Source: a virus. From it: a DNA stretch of 64,000 nt. Positions 50,115 to 57,798 of this stretch are shown here, one piece after another (within the stretch, counting starts at the first letter, position 1; every line of letters begins with the position of its first letter). The translations under genes and the position numbers were made by a program. Below the pieces are notes generated by a model. That model was not told where the DNA came from and searched no databases. It was given only the letters and a program-made list of their open reading frames with translations. The DNA lies in IMG/VR virus record IMGVR_UViG_3300035183_000733, positions 214,496-278,495 of that record. One strand, 5' to 3'.

Positions 50115-50215
50115 GTAACTTATTGATTATCAATACATTATGGAAAAGTCCTGGAAATTAAGTTTTCCAGGACTTTTCCATTTATACTCTATCTTGCTGA
50201 TAATCAATAAGTTAC
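50115..50215. repeat. Nested perfect inverted repeats (two hairpins in one)
   Basis: Outer arms GTAACTTATTGATTATCA at 50115-50132 and their exact complement at 50198-50215 enclose an inner perfect hairpin with 17-bp arms, 50141-50157 and 50164-50180. The inner stem is followed by TTTATA and can serve as a terminator on the plus strand after the ABC cassette. The outer palindrome is AT-rich and may be a protein-binding or cruciform site. Confidence 0.85.
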
Positions 50216-50263
50216 GGAAATTGTTAGTAAGTATTTTCCGAAATATTTTTACGGAATAGGAAA

Positions 50264-50284
50264 AACCTCTTAACTTTACTCCAT
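50264..50284 (+). promoter_or_regulatory. Candidate promoter before paralog B
   Basis: TAACTTTAC at about 50273-50281 with TTTTAC about 18 bases upstream (50248-50254). The ATG is ~20 bases downstream at 50300. Resembles the other TAnnTTTR boxes of this window. Confidence 0.35.
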
Positions 50285-50299
50285 AATCAATACAAGACC

Positions 50300-50938
50300 A
50301 TGAAAACAACAACAGACAACAAAGCTAAAGTCACAGCATTCTTAACTAAGAACCCGAAGAGCGATGCAAAGGCCATTGAGAAAGCAACTGGTATCAAACG
50401 TTCCGAAGTGTTTGCCGTTATCGGTGAGCTTGGTAAACAAATTGACACTTTCCAAAAGGGGGCTAAGAGTGTGAAGTTGTTCTCGGTAGTTATGCCCTCT
50501 GTTGAAAAGGCAAAAGCCGCAAAAGCCGCAAAAGCAGCCGAGGTTGAGAAAACTGCCAAGACCGACAAGTCGGAAGGTAAGAACTTCGGACGCGATTTCT
50601 CCAAGTACCAATTCAACGGACAGGAATTTCGCAAGGGCAAATTAGTTTTGGCCGTTGTGAAATTCATCGCTGAGAAACAGGGATGCAGTTTCAAGAAGTT
50701 GCTTGAAATTTTCCCTTCTGAGTTGGTGCGCAACTACGGTGTGTTCACCGAGGCAAGCACGGCCCGCAAGATGAACGCGAGCGGTAAGCAGCGTTACTTC
50801 TGCCAGGCGGACCAGTTCATCAAATTGAAGGATGGTTCTGTTGTGGCCGTTACAAACCAAATCAGTTCGAACAACATCGACCCAATCTTGGAGATTGCAC
50901 GTCAGAACGGTTGCAAAATCGTAGCTGTCCGTCCCTGA
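50300..50938 (+). CDS. Regulator-like paralog B flanking the ABC cassette (212 aa)
   Basis: The N-terminal 55 residues (KVTAFLTKNPKSDAKAIEKA then TGIKRSEVFAVIGELGKQID) look like a winged helix. After an alanine/lysine-rich linker, residues ~103-212 share the domain of the gene at 43893: YQFNGQEFRKGKLVLAVVKF, LLEIFPSELVRNYGVF, GKQRYFCQADQFIKLKDGS and NQISSNNIDPILEIARQNGC. The two paralogs bracket the transporter cassette. DNA binding is inferred, not shown. Confidence 0.72.
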   Translation: MKTTTDNKAKVTAFLTKNPKSDAKAIEKATGIKRSEVFAVIGELGKQIDTFQKGAKSVKLFSVVMPSVEKAKAAKAAKAAEVEKTAKTDKSEGKNFGRDFSKYQFNGQEFRKGKLVLAVVKFIAEKQGCSFKKLLEIFPSELVRNYGVFTEASTARKMNASGKQRYFCQADQFIKLKDGSVVAVTNQISSNNIDPILEIARQNGCKIVAVRP

Positions 50939-51021
50939 ATGTTGTTACTTGGGACCAGTTGAACAGGCCTGAGCGCCCGTTCAGATATTCATTGTATATT
51001 TGTACAATAAAACCAATAAGG

Positions 51022-52152
51022 ATGAAATCGGTAAAACTTTTTACACTGGAAAAGTCACGGTGGGAAACATTCGAGTACGATAAACTCAGCGACATCTCCG
51101 CTGAGTTCAAAAAGCGTGGCATTAGCATCGGCCAGCGCGTGAGCATCGGCGACGGCGCGATCATCGGCCGGGGCGCGAGCATCGGCGACGGCGCGAGCAT
51201 CGGCGAAGGCGCGAGCATCGGCCCCCGCACGAACATCGGCGAAGGCGCGAGCATCGGATGGGACGCGAGCATCGGCCCCCGCACGAACATCGGCGAAGGC
51301 GCGAGCATCGGCCGGGGCGCGAGCATCGGCCGGGGCACGAACATCGGCGACGGCGCGATCATCGGCGACGGCGCGATCATCGGCGAAGGCGCGAGCATCG
51401 CCCCACGCGCGAAAATCGGCCCACGCGCGAGCATCGGCGACGGCGCGATCATCGGCCCCCGCACGAACATCGGCGAAGGCGCGAGCATCGGCGACGGCGC
51501 GAACATCGGATGGGACGCGAGCATCGGCCCCCGCACGAACATCGGCGAAGGCGCGAACATCGGCCGGGGCGCGAGCATCGGCCGGGGCGCGAGCATCGGC
51601 GACGGCGCGAGCATCGCCCCCCGCGCGAACATCGGCCCCCGCGCGATCATCGGCGAAGGCGCGATCATCGCCCCCCGCGCGAGCATCGGCGACGGCGCGA
51701 TCATCGGCGACGGCGCGAGCATCGGCCCCCGCGCGAACATCGGCCGGGGCGCGAAAATCGGCGAAGGCGCGAAAATCGGCCGGTGCGCGAGCATCGGCGA
51801 CGGCGCGATCATCGGCGACGGCGCGAGCATCGGATGGGACGCGAAAATCAGCCGGTACGCGATCATCGGCGACGGCACGATCATCGGCGACGGCGCGAGC
51901 ATCGAGGAATGCGTTATCGTGCGCTCTCTCAGCTTCAACGGATCAAGACATCACGTGTCGTATTGGGGCTCAGATGAGATTCAAATCGGCTGCATGAAAT
52001 ACTCTATAAAATATTGGCAAAATAACTTCAAGAGCATCGGTGAAACCGAAGGTTACAGCGCAGAAGAGATCGCGGAGTATGGTACCTACATCGAGTTGAT
52101 TGCAAATTTGCATGAGAAAAACGCGTTGTCTCACATCGTCAAAAAGAAGTAG
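51022..52152 (+). CDS. Giant hexapeptide-repeat (left-handed beta-helix) protein
   Basis: Start ATG at 51022 is preceded by AATAAGG; an earlier in-frame start at 50911 overlaps the previous gene. Residues 35-298 are 44 consecutive hexads of the form [S/I/N/K]-I-G-x-x-A, such as SIGDGA, IIGEGA, NIGRGA and SIGPRT. Three hexads make one coil of a left-handed beta-helix, so ~14-15 coils. Residues 299-376 form a helical cap (VSYWGSDEIQIGCMKYSIKY). A protein this regular could be a structural rod or a scaffold; it has no obvious acyltransferase catalytic histidine. Confidence 0.82.
   Translation: MKSVKLFTLEKSRWETFEYDKLSDISAEFKKRGISIGQRVSIGDGAIIGRGASIGDGASIGEGASIGPRTNIGEGASIGWDASIGPRTNIGEGASIGRGASIGRGTNIGDGAIIGDGAIIGEGASIAPRAKIGPRASIGDGAIIGPRTNIGEGASIGDGANIGWDASIGPRTNIGEGANIGRGASIGRGASIGDGASIAPRANIGPRAIIGEGAIIAPRASIGDGAIIGDGASIGPRANIGRGAKIGEGAKIGRCASIGDGAIIGDGASIGWDAKISRYAIIGDGTIIGDGASIEECVIVRSLSFNGSRHHVSYWGSDEIQIGCMKYSIKYWQNNFKSIGETEGYSAEEIAEYGTYIELIANLHEKNALSHIVKKK
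51124..51915 (+). repeat. 18-bp minisatellite: 44 tandem repeats
   Basis: The hexad units are encoded by 18-base repeats around GGCGCGAGCATCGGC, with variation mostly at the two codons that follow ATC GGC (GAC GGC, GAA GGC, CGG GGC, CCC CGC, TGG GAC). Larger blocks are also repeated. It is much more GC-rich than its flanks and has no stop in several frames. Copy number is expected to be unstable. Confidence 0.9.
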
Positions 52153-52155
52153 GAT

Positions 52156-52326
52156 ATGATGGAGTACGCCAAAGATTTTCGTCTGCTGTATGTCTACAGG
52201 GGTGCGGACGATTTCGATGGTGGCCCTTGCCACCATCAACAAGTGCCAGAGACCACTACAACCGGAAAATACAGGTTCCAGCATTTTGAGAAGCTATCGC
52301 CGGAGAGACAAACGTTAACGGAATAA
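52156..52326 (+). CDS. Small hypothetical protein (56 aa)
   Basis: ATG at 52156 (or 52159), preceded by AGTAGG, opens MMEYAKDFRLLYVYRGADDF then HHQQVPETTTTGKYRFQHFE, ending QTLTE at TAA 52324. It lies between two genes with only 4 and 13 bases of spacing, which supports it. No known family. Confidence 0.55.
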   Translation: MMEYAKDFRLLYVYRGADDFDGGPCHHQQVPETTTTGKYRFQHFEKLSPERQTLTE

Positions 52327-52339
52327 AATTGCACGAACC

Positions 52340-52546
52340 ATGAGATTTTTTAAACTGGAAGACAAAGATGCTACTCTCAGTAGCCTAAACGGCAACAAGC
52401 TTCATTATGAGTTCAAGGGAGACTGCTTGACTGAGCGCATCAACGACATGCGCAAGCGTATCGAGGACGCGCTATCAATGCGCAACTGGAATGTGCCTGG
52501 CATCTCCGTCGAATTCATTTACGATGTCGATATTGATAAAAAATAA
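52340..52546 (+). CDS. Small hypothetical protein (68 aa)
   Basis: Begins MRFFKLEDKDATLSSLNGNK, with a helical middle (RINDMRKRIEDALSMRNW) and ends GISVEFIYDVDIDKK. Its first residues resemble those of the hexapeptide-repeat protein (both read FKLE or FTLE after a short start), which may reflect a common small N-terminal module. It overlaps the next gene by 23 bases. Confidence 0.55.
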   Translation: MRFFKLEDKDATLSSLNGNKLHYEFKGDCLTERINDMRKRIEDALSMRNWNVPGISVEFIYDVDIDKK

Positions 52547-53081
52547 GCACGTGCTTAGAGTCTCCAGAATAAAAACCGACCCCAGGCTATGCGCCGACGT
52601 CATGATCAATTCCTGGTCCATGCGCGTGCGCGGCATGGAGATGTGCCTGCACGAGGACGGCTCTGGCTCTCTGGAGGTGTATTGTGGTGATGATTGGGAT
52701 AAGGATCGCAATGAGTTCGTAAACGGAAAGCGTTTTCACCGCAAGATGGACGGTAAGTCGAGGATCGTGCTACAGTACAACTTTGACACCAGGGATATAT
52801 TCACCGCGACCGATGACGCGGGGCGCGGTCATTTTCCGAGCGGCAGCGAGTTTGAACCAACGGAGTACAAGTTGCAGTACGTGGAGAAACAGATGCTCGA
52901 GGGCCTTTACGATGTGCTCGACTACATCGAGTCCCACCCAGTGCAAGTTGTGGATCATTTCTTGTTTGCCGAGCCGAACCCGACATACCTCACGAATGCG
53001 ATATTCGCAGGTTCACGATGCGATATTCGCAGGTTCACGATTCACGTCATCGGTGAGCCGAGATACGGCCAACAGGATTAG
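52524..53081 (+). CDS. Hypothetical protein (185 aa), 3' end altered by a tandem duplication
   Basis: The start MSILIKNKHVLRVSRIKTDP is chosen over an upstream in-frame ATG at 52491 inside the previous gene. The protein is strand-rich (MCLHEDGSGSLEVYCGDDWD; SRIVLQYNFDTRDIFTATDD), then helical (LQYVEKQMLEGLYDVLDYIE). At 52996-53039 a 22-bp exact tandem duplication shifts the frame; removing one copy would join this frame to the one ending at 53427. No family recognised. Confidence 0.55.
   Translation: MSILIKNKHVLRVSRIKTDPRLCADVMINSWSMRVRGMEMCLHEDGSGSLEVYCGDDWDKDRNEFVNGKRFHRKMDGKSRIVLQYNFDTRDIFTATDDAGRGHFPSGSEFEPTEYKLQYVEKQMLEGLYDVLDYIESHPVQVVDHFLFAEPNPTYLTNAIFAGSRCDIRRFTIHVIGEPRYGQQD
52996..53039. 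repeat. 22-bp exact tandem duplication
   Basis: ATGCGATATTCGCAGGTTCA plus CG occurs at 52996-53017 and again at 53018-53039. As 22 is not a multiple of three it changes the reading frame of the gene it lies in. Confidence 0.9.
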
Positions 53082-53095
53082 GAGCAAGGAGCACA

Positions 53096-53427
53096 ATGGG
53101 AATTATGGCACAGACGGGAGTCGGAGGTTGCTCGATTTGAGCGTGTCCCCGCCTAAGAATCATCAGTACGCCAGCCTGATGAACGACGGGTTCATCTACT
53201 GCGGGATAGAGTGGGGTGACGGAAAAGTGGATAATCACAACTGGCACTATGATTCGGACAAGGTCCAGGCAGTTATCAATCTCAATAAAGTGGATAACGT
53301 GTTCGTAGTTGACCAAGCAGCGGCGGAAAAATTCAAGGAGAACTGGTTCAACGACAATCCGGAAGAGACCATACTGTCCAACGAGGCGTACCACCAGATG
53401 CAGATCGAGCGCTCGTGCACAAGATGA
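53096..53427 (+). CDS. Hypothetical protein, frame interrupted
   Basis: A strong ribosome-binding sequence (TTAGGAGCAAGGAG) precedes ATG 53096, whose frame soon stops. The real coding signal, LSVSPPKNHQYASLMNDGFI then GIEWGDGKVDNHNWHYDSDK and NVFVVDQAAAEKFKENWFND, is in the adjacent frame to 53427. Either an indel near 53100-53140 or the upstream tandem duplication explains the mismatch. After 53409 another frame continues as KMMKSLKTQEEQTTKPEGWD to 53528. Alternative starts in frame are GTG 53143 and ATG 53179. Confidence 0.5.
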
Positions 53428-53528
53428 TGAAGTCGCTCAAGACACAGGAGGAACAAACAACGAAACCGGAAGGATGGGACAACATGTCGCTCGAGAATAA
53501 AGTGAAGTTCGCAGAGAACCACAACTAA
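53424..53528 (+). CDS. Short 3' frame (34 aa), probable tail of the preceding gene
   Basis: MMKSLKTQEEQTTKPEGWDN and then MSLENKVKFAENHN ends at TAA 53526. It follows directly on the previous frame with a one-base shift (QIER then ALVHK), so it may be the true C-terminus of that protein. Confidence 0.35.
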   Translation: MMKSLKTQEEQTTKPEGWDNMSLENKVKFAENHN

Positions 53529-53560
53529 TACAAAACGTAAATGGACATCCTGGTATCAAA

Positions 53561-54058
53561 ATGATAGAACCATTCAGCCTAAGAGAAGTATTCACCGTAT
53601 CGGGGCAACCTGGCCTGTGGAAGATAAAGAGCTACAGCGCGGCTATGGGCATAGCCGTTATGTCCAAGCTGGTGAATCCAAAGCAGACGGTCAGGGCGAA
53701 GACGTCCGACTTATCCCCGATAGAATCTATAAGAATATCAACAACTCTACCAGAATTTAAACCGCCACCTGGCGGATTCTCCGATCCGAACATAGTCACC
53801 GTGGCCACGGTATTCGAGAGTATATGGAATCTTAAACAATCTGGTTCAAGCGTAAGGAGCGCGGCAGAATTTGAGGCATGCGATAAGGAGACACAGTCTT
53901 CGGAAATTTTGCTCGTCATGCAGCACGCGGACCTAAGTAAATTCTTACCTTCTCATTACGTGAAGATACTCAGATGGTACGCGGATCTCGAGACCGCCAT
54001 GTCGATGCTCGAGCCTGCAATCGATCCGTATGACGAGCTGAACTTAAAAATTAGATAA
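53561..54058 (+). CDS. DUF5606-like protein (165 aa)
   Basis: REVFTVSGQPGLWKIKSYSA then IAVMSKLVNPKQTVRAKTSD and SPIESIRIS follow the pattern of DUF5606, a small Bacteroidetes family opening with 'ISGKPGLYK' and 'S.LEDI.IYT'. A helical C-terminal half (KFLPSHYVKILRWYADLETA) is added. The molecular role of the family is not known to me. It points to a Bacteroidetes gene source. One base separates it from the TPM gene. Confidence 0.65.
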   Translation: MIEPFSLREVFTVSGQPGLWKIKSYSAAMGIAVMSKLVNPKQTVRAKTSDLSPIESIRISTTLPEFKPPPGGFSDPNIVTVATVFESIWNLKQSGSSVRSAAEFEACDKETQSSEILLVMQHADLSKFLPSHYVKILRWYADLETAMSMLEPAIDPYDELNLKIR

Positions 54059-54059
54059 A

Positions 54060-55781
54060 ATGCGCAAAGTTATATCGATACTTCTGGTGCTGCTTAACGC
54101 GGTCGCGTGGGCGCAAAAGCTTCCGGAAAAGGACCCGCGACTTTACGTGACAGACCTTGACAACCTCCTCCAGTACGAGGAGAGAGTGGCTCTTGATCAG
54201 AAAATACGCGACTACAGGGCGAAGACTACCACCGAATTCGCCATAGCCATTGTCCCGACACTCGACGGATACGATGTGGCCGATTACGGAAACAAACTGT
54301 TCAAGAAGTGGGGCATTGGCGACAAGAAACTCAACAACGGTTTGCTTCTCCTGGTTTGTGCAAAGGAGAGGAAATGGCGTATAGAGGTCGGATACGGTCT
54401 TGAGCCTTTCTTGACCGATTATTACACGAAGGGACGCGGTGACGCCTTGCTTAAACCGAACTTCAAGCAGAAAAAATATTACGAGGGCATGGATGCGTTA
54501 TTAAGCGACTTCATGGCCAAACTTGGCAACGAGAAGTTCGAGTTGATGCTTGCCAACTATAAGAAGACTCAGGCCGAAATTGCTGCCGAGCAGGCTGCAC
54601 AGGCGGAGAGAGACAGGATAGAGAGCGAACGTAGACAAGAGGCGTTTCTCAACGGCCTTATGTGGTTTCTTGGGGCTGCAGGTATAATAGGTTTCATCGT
54701 ATTGCTGATAGCACTCGACCGCCGCAAAAAGAGACGCGAGCGCGAGGAACGCGAACGGGTAGAGCGCGAGGAAGCGGCTCGCAAGGCCAGAGTTGCCAAG
54801 CTGAAGTCTGACATTCTCGAGTTAAAGAAATTTAAGAGGAACACAGAGCCGACGGTAGCTATAATAGAATCATTCAAGTACGACATCGGCCAGGCCAACA
54901 TGCGGAAGGTGTTCAACACCGACTGTGAAGAGATTGACCGTGAGGTTGTGGAGCTCAGCGACATAGAGTTCGAACTCCAGGAGACTCTTACCAGGTTGAA
55001 ATACATCGTCAAGGAATCCACACATGCGATTCACGAGTATGAAGTGAAGATGAAGAACGCGACAGAGACTGAACATGCGGTAAACTCTATTGCACGGATG
55101 ACGGGAGTGCTTAGATCGCAGCAGCTTGACGCGAAAGTTGTGTACGACTCGATCACCAAGAAGTACAAGCGTGAAGTGTGGGACGGCCGCATGAAGGAAC
55201 CTTCGTACATCGACAGCAATCTCAAGGAGGCCGAGCGCTTGTACGAGAAGGCCGTCAATTTTCTGAAGGACAGTAAAATATCACAGGCACGCGAGTGTGC
55301 GACCTCTGCGACCTCTATACTGTGCAGGTCTAATTCGTACTTACGTTCGCCTTATGAGTTAAGAGACTCATTGAACAAGGCCGAGAAAGTTATGACGGAT
55401 TTTGAAACCGACATCAAGAACAAAATAACTAAGGCGGAACGTCTGTCTAAAGATTCTGACGTGGAATCCTCGTCCAAGCGCAAACTCACCGAAGCTAAGA
55501 CCAAGTACGCGGGGTTCACAAAAACGGGCCATCCGCTTGTCGACGCTGCAGCTGCGCTTGCTATACTGTCGGCATTTGACTCGGCGTACAGGGCCATGGA
55601 TTCCGATATTTCTGACGCTAAGCGTAAGCGGGAGGAAGAGGAACGCAGGCGTAGACGCAACAGCTCTTCTTCATCGTTCGGTTCTTCCTTCGGTTCGAGC
55701 AGCTGTTCATCGTCGAGCTGTTCATCATCGTCGTTTGGTGATTGTAGTTCTGGATGTGGGAGCTCGAGTGGAGATTGGTAA
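54060..55781 (+). CDS. TPM-domain membrane protein with coiled coil and Ser/Cys-rich tail
   Basis: Signal peptide (MRKVISILLVLLNAVAWAQ), then a TPM domain (YVTDLDNLLQYEERVALDQK; TTEFAIAIVPTLDGYDVADY; NNGLLLLVCAKERKWRIEVG; YGLEPFLTDYYTKGRGDALL). A membrane helix near 200-220 (FLGAAGIIGFIVLLIALDRR) leads to a ~300-residue cytoplasmic coiled coil and a C-terminal run of serines, cysteines and glycines. TPM proteins are known from bacterial envelopes and photosystem assembly. 573 residues. Confidence 0.85.
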   Translation: MRKVISILLVLLNAVAWAQKLPEKDPRLYVTDLDNLLQYEERVALDQKIRDYRAKTTTEFAIAIVPTLDGYDVADYGNKLFKKWGIGDKKLNNGLLLLVCAKERKWRIEVGYGLEPFLTDYYTKGRGDALLKPNFKQKKYYEGMDALLSDFMAKLGNEKFELMLANYKKTQAEIAAEQAAQAERDRIESERRQEAFLNGLMWFLGAAGIIGFIVLLIALDRRKKRREREERERVEREEAARKARVAKLKSDILELKKFKRNTEPTVAIIESFKYDIGQANMRKVFNTDCEEIDREVVELSDIEFELQETLTRLKYIVKESTHAIHEYEVKMKNATETEHAVNSIARMTGVLRSQQLDAKVVYDSITKKYKREVWDGRMKEPSYIDSNLKEAERLYEKAVNFLKDSKISQARECATSATSILCRSNSYLRSPYELRDSLNKAEKVMTDFETDIKNKITKAERLSKDSDVESSSKRKLTEAKTKYAGFTKTGHPLVDAAAALAILSAFDSAYRAMDSDISDAKRKREEEERRRRRNSSSSSFGSSFGSSSCSSSSCSSSSFGDCSSGCGSSSGDW

Positions 55782-55801
55782 AAAATTATTAAAAACCTAA
55801 T

Positions 55802-56716
55802 ATGAAAAACAAACAACTCTGGGATAAGCTCGCGTCGTTCATGGTGGACGACAATAGCGCTCCTCGCAGCTTCTTGAAGAAGCTCGCTAAGGAGAACGGG
55901 TGGAGCATGGAGCTTGCTGCGCGTGCATTTGAAGAATACAAGAAGTTCATGTATTTGGCTACAATTATGGAGGTCACTCCATCCAAACGCATAGATGAGG
56001 TTTGGCACCTGCACCTGCAATATACCAAATCATACTGGAAGGACCTCTGCGCAGGGATTCTCGGAACCGAGATTCACCACAATCCAGGTGACGGTAATGA
56101 GGTGGCAGAAGCTAAATTCCGTGATGTGTACAAGGAAACTAAGGAAGCCTACGTGGTGGAATTCGGACAGACTCCGCCATCTGACATCTGGGGCGGCGAC
56201 GAGGTTGTGCGTGACGAGCGTCAAATTATAGTAGACACTGTCAGAAAACGCTCGAAGTTCGCGAACGGAGTCAGGGCAGTTCTCGGAATTTCCTCTGTTC
56301 TGTTGATGACATCCGGCACAGCATGGATGCTCGTTTTAGGGTTGATACTTGGCGGGGTTATTGTTGCCGCTATAATAAATTCAATCGTCAGAAACAACAG
56401 GCGTTCCAATTCCAGAAATTCCAAGAGTTACGGTTCTTCGTACGGAAGCTCTTCGTACACGAGATCCTACTCATCGTGTTCGAGTAAAAAAAAGAAGAAA
56501 GATGACGATAATAACAATAGTGGATGCTCGTCGTCACCAATAATATCGAGCTGTTCTTCGTCGTGTTCCGGACATAGTCACAGCAGTTGTTCAAGTCACA
56601 GCAGTTGTTCAAGCAGTTGTTCCTCATCATCAGGTGGAGGGGATTCGGGCGGCGGCGGATCGAGTTCGTGTGGTAGTTCGTGTGGCGGCGGCGGATGCGG
56701 CGGCGGCGGTGATTAA
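55802..56716 (+). CDS. GRDP/TIGR04222-like membrane protein with Cys/Ser/Gly-rich tail
   Basis: The N-terminal region with MEVTPSKRIDEVWHLHLQYT then SYWKDLCAGILGTEIHHNPG matches glycine-rich-domain (DUF1399-like) proteins, whose hallmark is 'S..VD.VWH.H'. One or two membrane segments near 160-200 (AVLGISSVLLMTSGTAWMLV; LGLILGGVIVAAIINSIVR) precede a ~100-residue tail of Ser, Cys and Gly. Bacterial relatives of this layout accompany TPM proteins, as here. A cell-envelope role is inferred. Confidence 0.78.
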   Translation: MKNKQLWDKLASFMVDDNSAPRSFLKKLAKENGWSMELAARAFEEYKKFMYLATIMEVTPSKRIDEVWHLHLQYTKSYWKDLCAGILGTEIHHNPGDGNEVAEAKFRDVYKETKEAYVVEFGQTPPSDIWGGDEVVRDERQIIVDTVRKRSKFANGVRAVLGISSVLLMTSGTAWMLVLGLILGGVIVAAIINSIVRNNRRSNSRNSKSYGSSYGSSSYTRSYSSCSSKKKKKDDDNNNSGCSSSPIISSCSSSCSGHSHSSCSSHSSCSSSCSSSSGGGDSGGGGSSSCGSSCGGGGCGGGGD

Positions 56717-56735
56717 CTTTAATACAAAATTTGAA

Positions 56736-57188
56736 ATGAAAGAGACAATAATGGCCGATTTGAAAGCGGCAATGAAGAGCGGTGATAAATTTAGGCTCGA
56801 GACCATCAGGTCTATAAACACTGCAGTTACTAATTATGAGAAAGCTAATCCGGGGCAGGAAATCGACAAGTCCAAGATTCTGCGGGCGCTTGAGTCACAG
56901 AGAAAGATGTCCATAGAGGCATTTGTTTTGGCCGCAGATAACGAGCGCGCAGAAGCTGAGAGGCGCGAGCTTGCCGTGATCCGGGAGTATATCGACAAGT
57001 TCTTGCCGAAGCAGATGACCGAAGATGAGATCCGCAAAGAGCTCGAATGCATAGTTGTGGCTGTTGGGGGCAAGAGTGGAAATCCGAACGCTGTCATAGG
57101 CAAAGCCATGGGCGAGTTCTCGAAGAAATTCAAGGGTCTCGCGGATATGAGCCTCGTAAGTAAAATGCTCAAAGAAGTGCTCGCGTAA
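56736..57188 (+). CDS. yqeY: GatB/YqeY-domain protein
   Basis: The start MKETIMADLKAAMKSGDKFR is used because the frame upstream is inside the previous gene. LETIRSINTAVTNYEKA, VIREYIDKFLPKQMTEDEIR, GNPNAVIGKAMGEFSKKFKG and LADMSLVSKMLKEVL are YqeY-type blocks. 150 residues is the normal length. The bacterial family is linked to tRNA-dependent amidation by shape only; its phage role is unknown. It overlaps the next gene by one base. Confidence 0.87.
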   Translation: MKETIMADLKAAMKSGDKFRLETIRSINTAVTNYEKANPGQEIDKSKILRALESQRKMSIEAFVLAADNERAEAERRELAVIREYIDKFLPKQMTEDEIRKELECIVVAVGGKSGNPNAVIGKAMGEFSKKFKGLADMSLVSKMLKEVLA

Positions 57189-57568
57189 TGTTTAACGAGA
57201 AGAAGACATATTATGATACCGAAGGGCGCAAGTACGTTGTCGGTAGCGACGGCCTCGGGAGCCGCCTGACTCTTCTCGTGGCAGCGGCTAACGAGAGTAT
57301 ACCGCACCGTTTCATCCAGGAATGCGATATGATAATAGTAATGGACCCGGTCCGTTACAAGTTCGTTGTCATGCGCAACCGGTTGGACAACTTTCATGGT
57401 GAGGGAACGTCCATATCTAAACTCTACGAGAAACACGTAGCTGCCTCGAGGCGGCTGGTGTGGACCGGACAGATACTCATAAGCAGCTTATTAACGCACC
57501 ACATCGATAAAATTAACTCCGACATCCGAAACCTTTACGCGTTCAGGCGATATTATTTATTGCTATGA
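57188..57568 (+). CDS. Hypothetical protein (126 aa)
   Basis: The protein starts MFNEKKTYYDTEGRKYVVGS and shows a small alpha/beta pattern (DMIIVMDPVRYKFVVMRNRL) before a helical C-terminus ending AFRRYYLLL. No motif is recognised. It overlaps the YqeY gene by one base and the next gene by four. Confidence 0.65.
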   Translation: MFNEKKTYYDTEGRKYVVGSDGLGSRLTLLVAAANESIPHRFIQECDMIIVMDPVRYKFVVMRNRLDNFHGEGTSISKLYEKHVAASRRLVWTGQILISSLLTHHIDKINSDIRNLYAFRRYYLLL

Positions 57569-57798
57569 CCGTACAGGAATTCAGAGTCAAGAAGGTTGTC
57601 ACAACCAAGGCAGAGCTCATCAGATTGAAGGAGTGGGACTCTTTCGTCATGTTTTACAAGCTCGACAAGCAGGGGATGGTGGATTGCCCAGACGACGAGA
57701 AATTCGTGCTGGATCCAGACGATGCGGCTATATTCAACTTGCTCCCAATGGAGGAGGCGAATAAGCTCGACGAATTCTATCAAAACCAATTACAATGA
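57565..57798 (+). CDS. Small hypothetical protein (77 aa)
   Basis: Begins MTVQEFRVKKVVTTKAELIR; the second half is acidic (DCPDDEKFVLDPDDAAIFNL). It overlaps both neighbours by four bases, typical of a tightly packed phage operon. Family unknown. Confidence 0.6.
   Translation: MTVQEFRVKKVVTTKAELIRLKEWDSFVMFYKLDKQGMVDCPDDEKFVLDPDDAAIFNLLPMEEANKLDEFYQNQLQ

Noticed and set aside
51124-51915. CRISPR-like array
   Set aside because: Regular 18-bp units without spacers, in frame with a protein; it is a coding minisatellite.
50862-51938. Long open minus-strand frame (APSPMLAPSPMF-type repeats) and a third plus-strand frame across the hexapeptide array
   Set aside because: They are the mirror of the 18-bp repeat, which has no stop codons in several frames; the plus-strand SIGDGA frame has a normal start, cap domain and fold logic.
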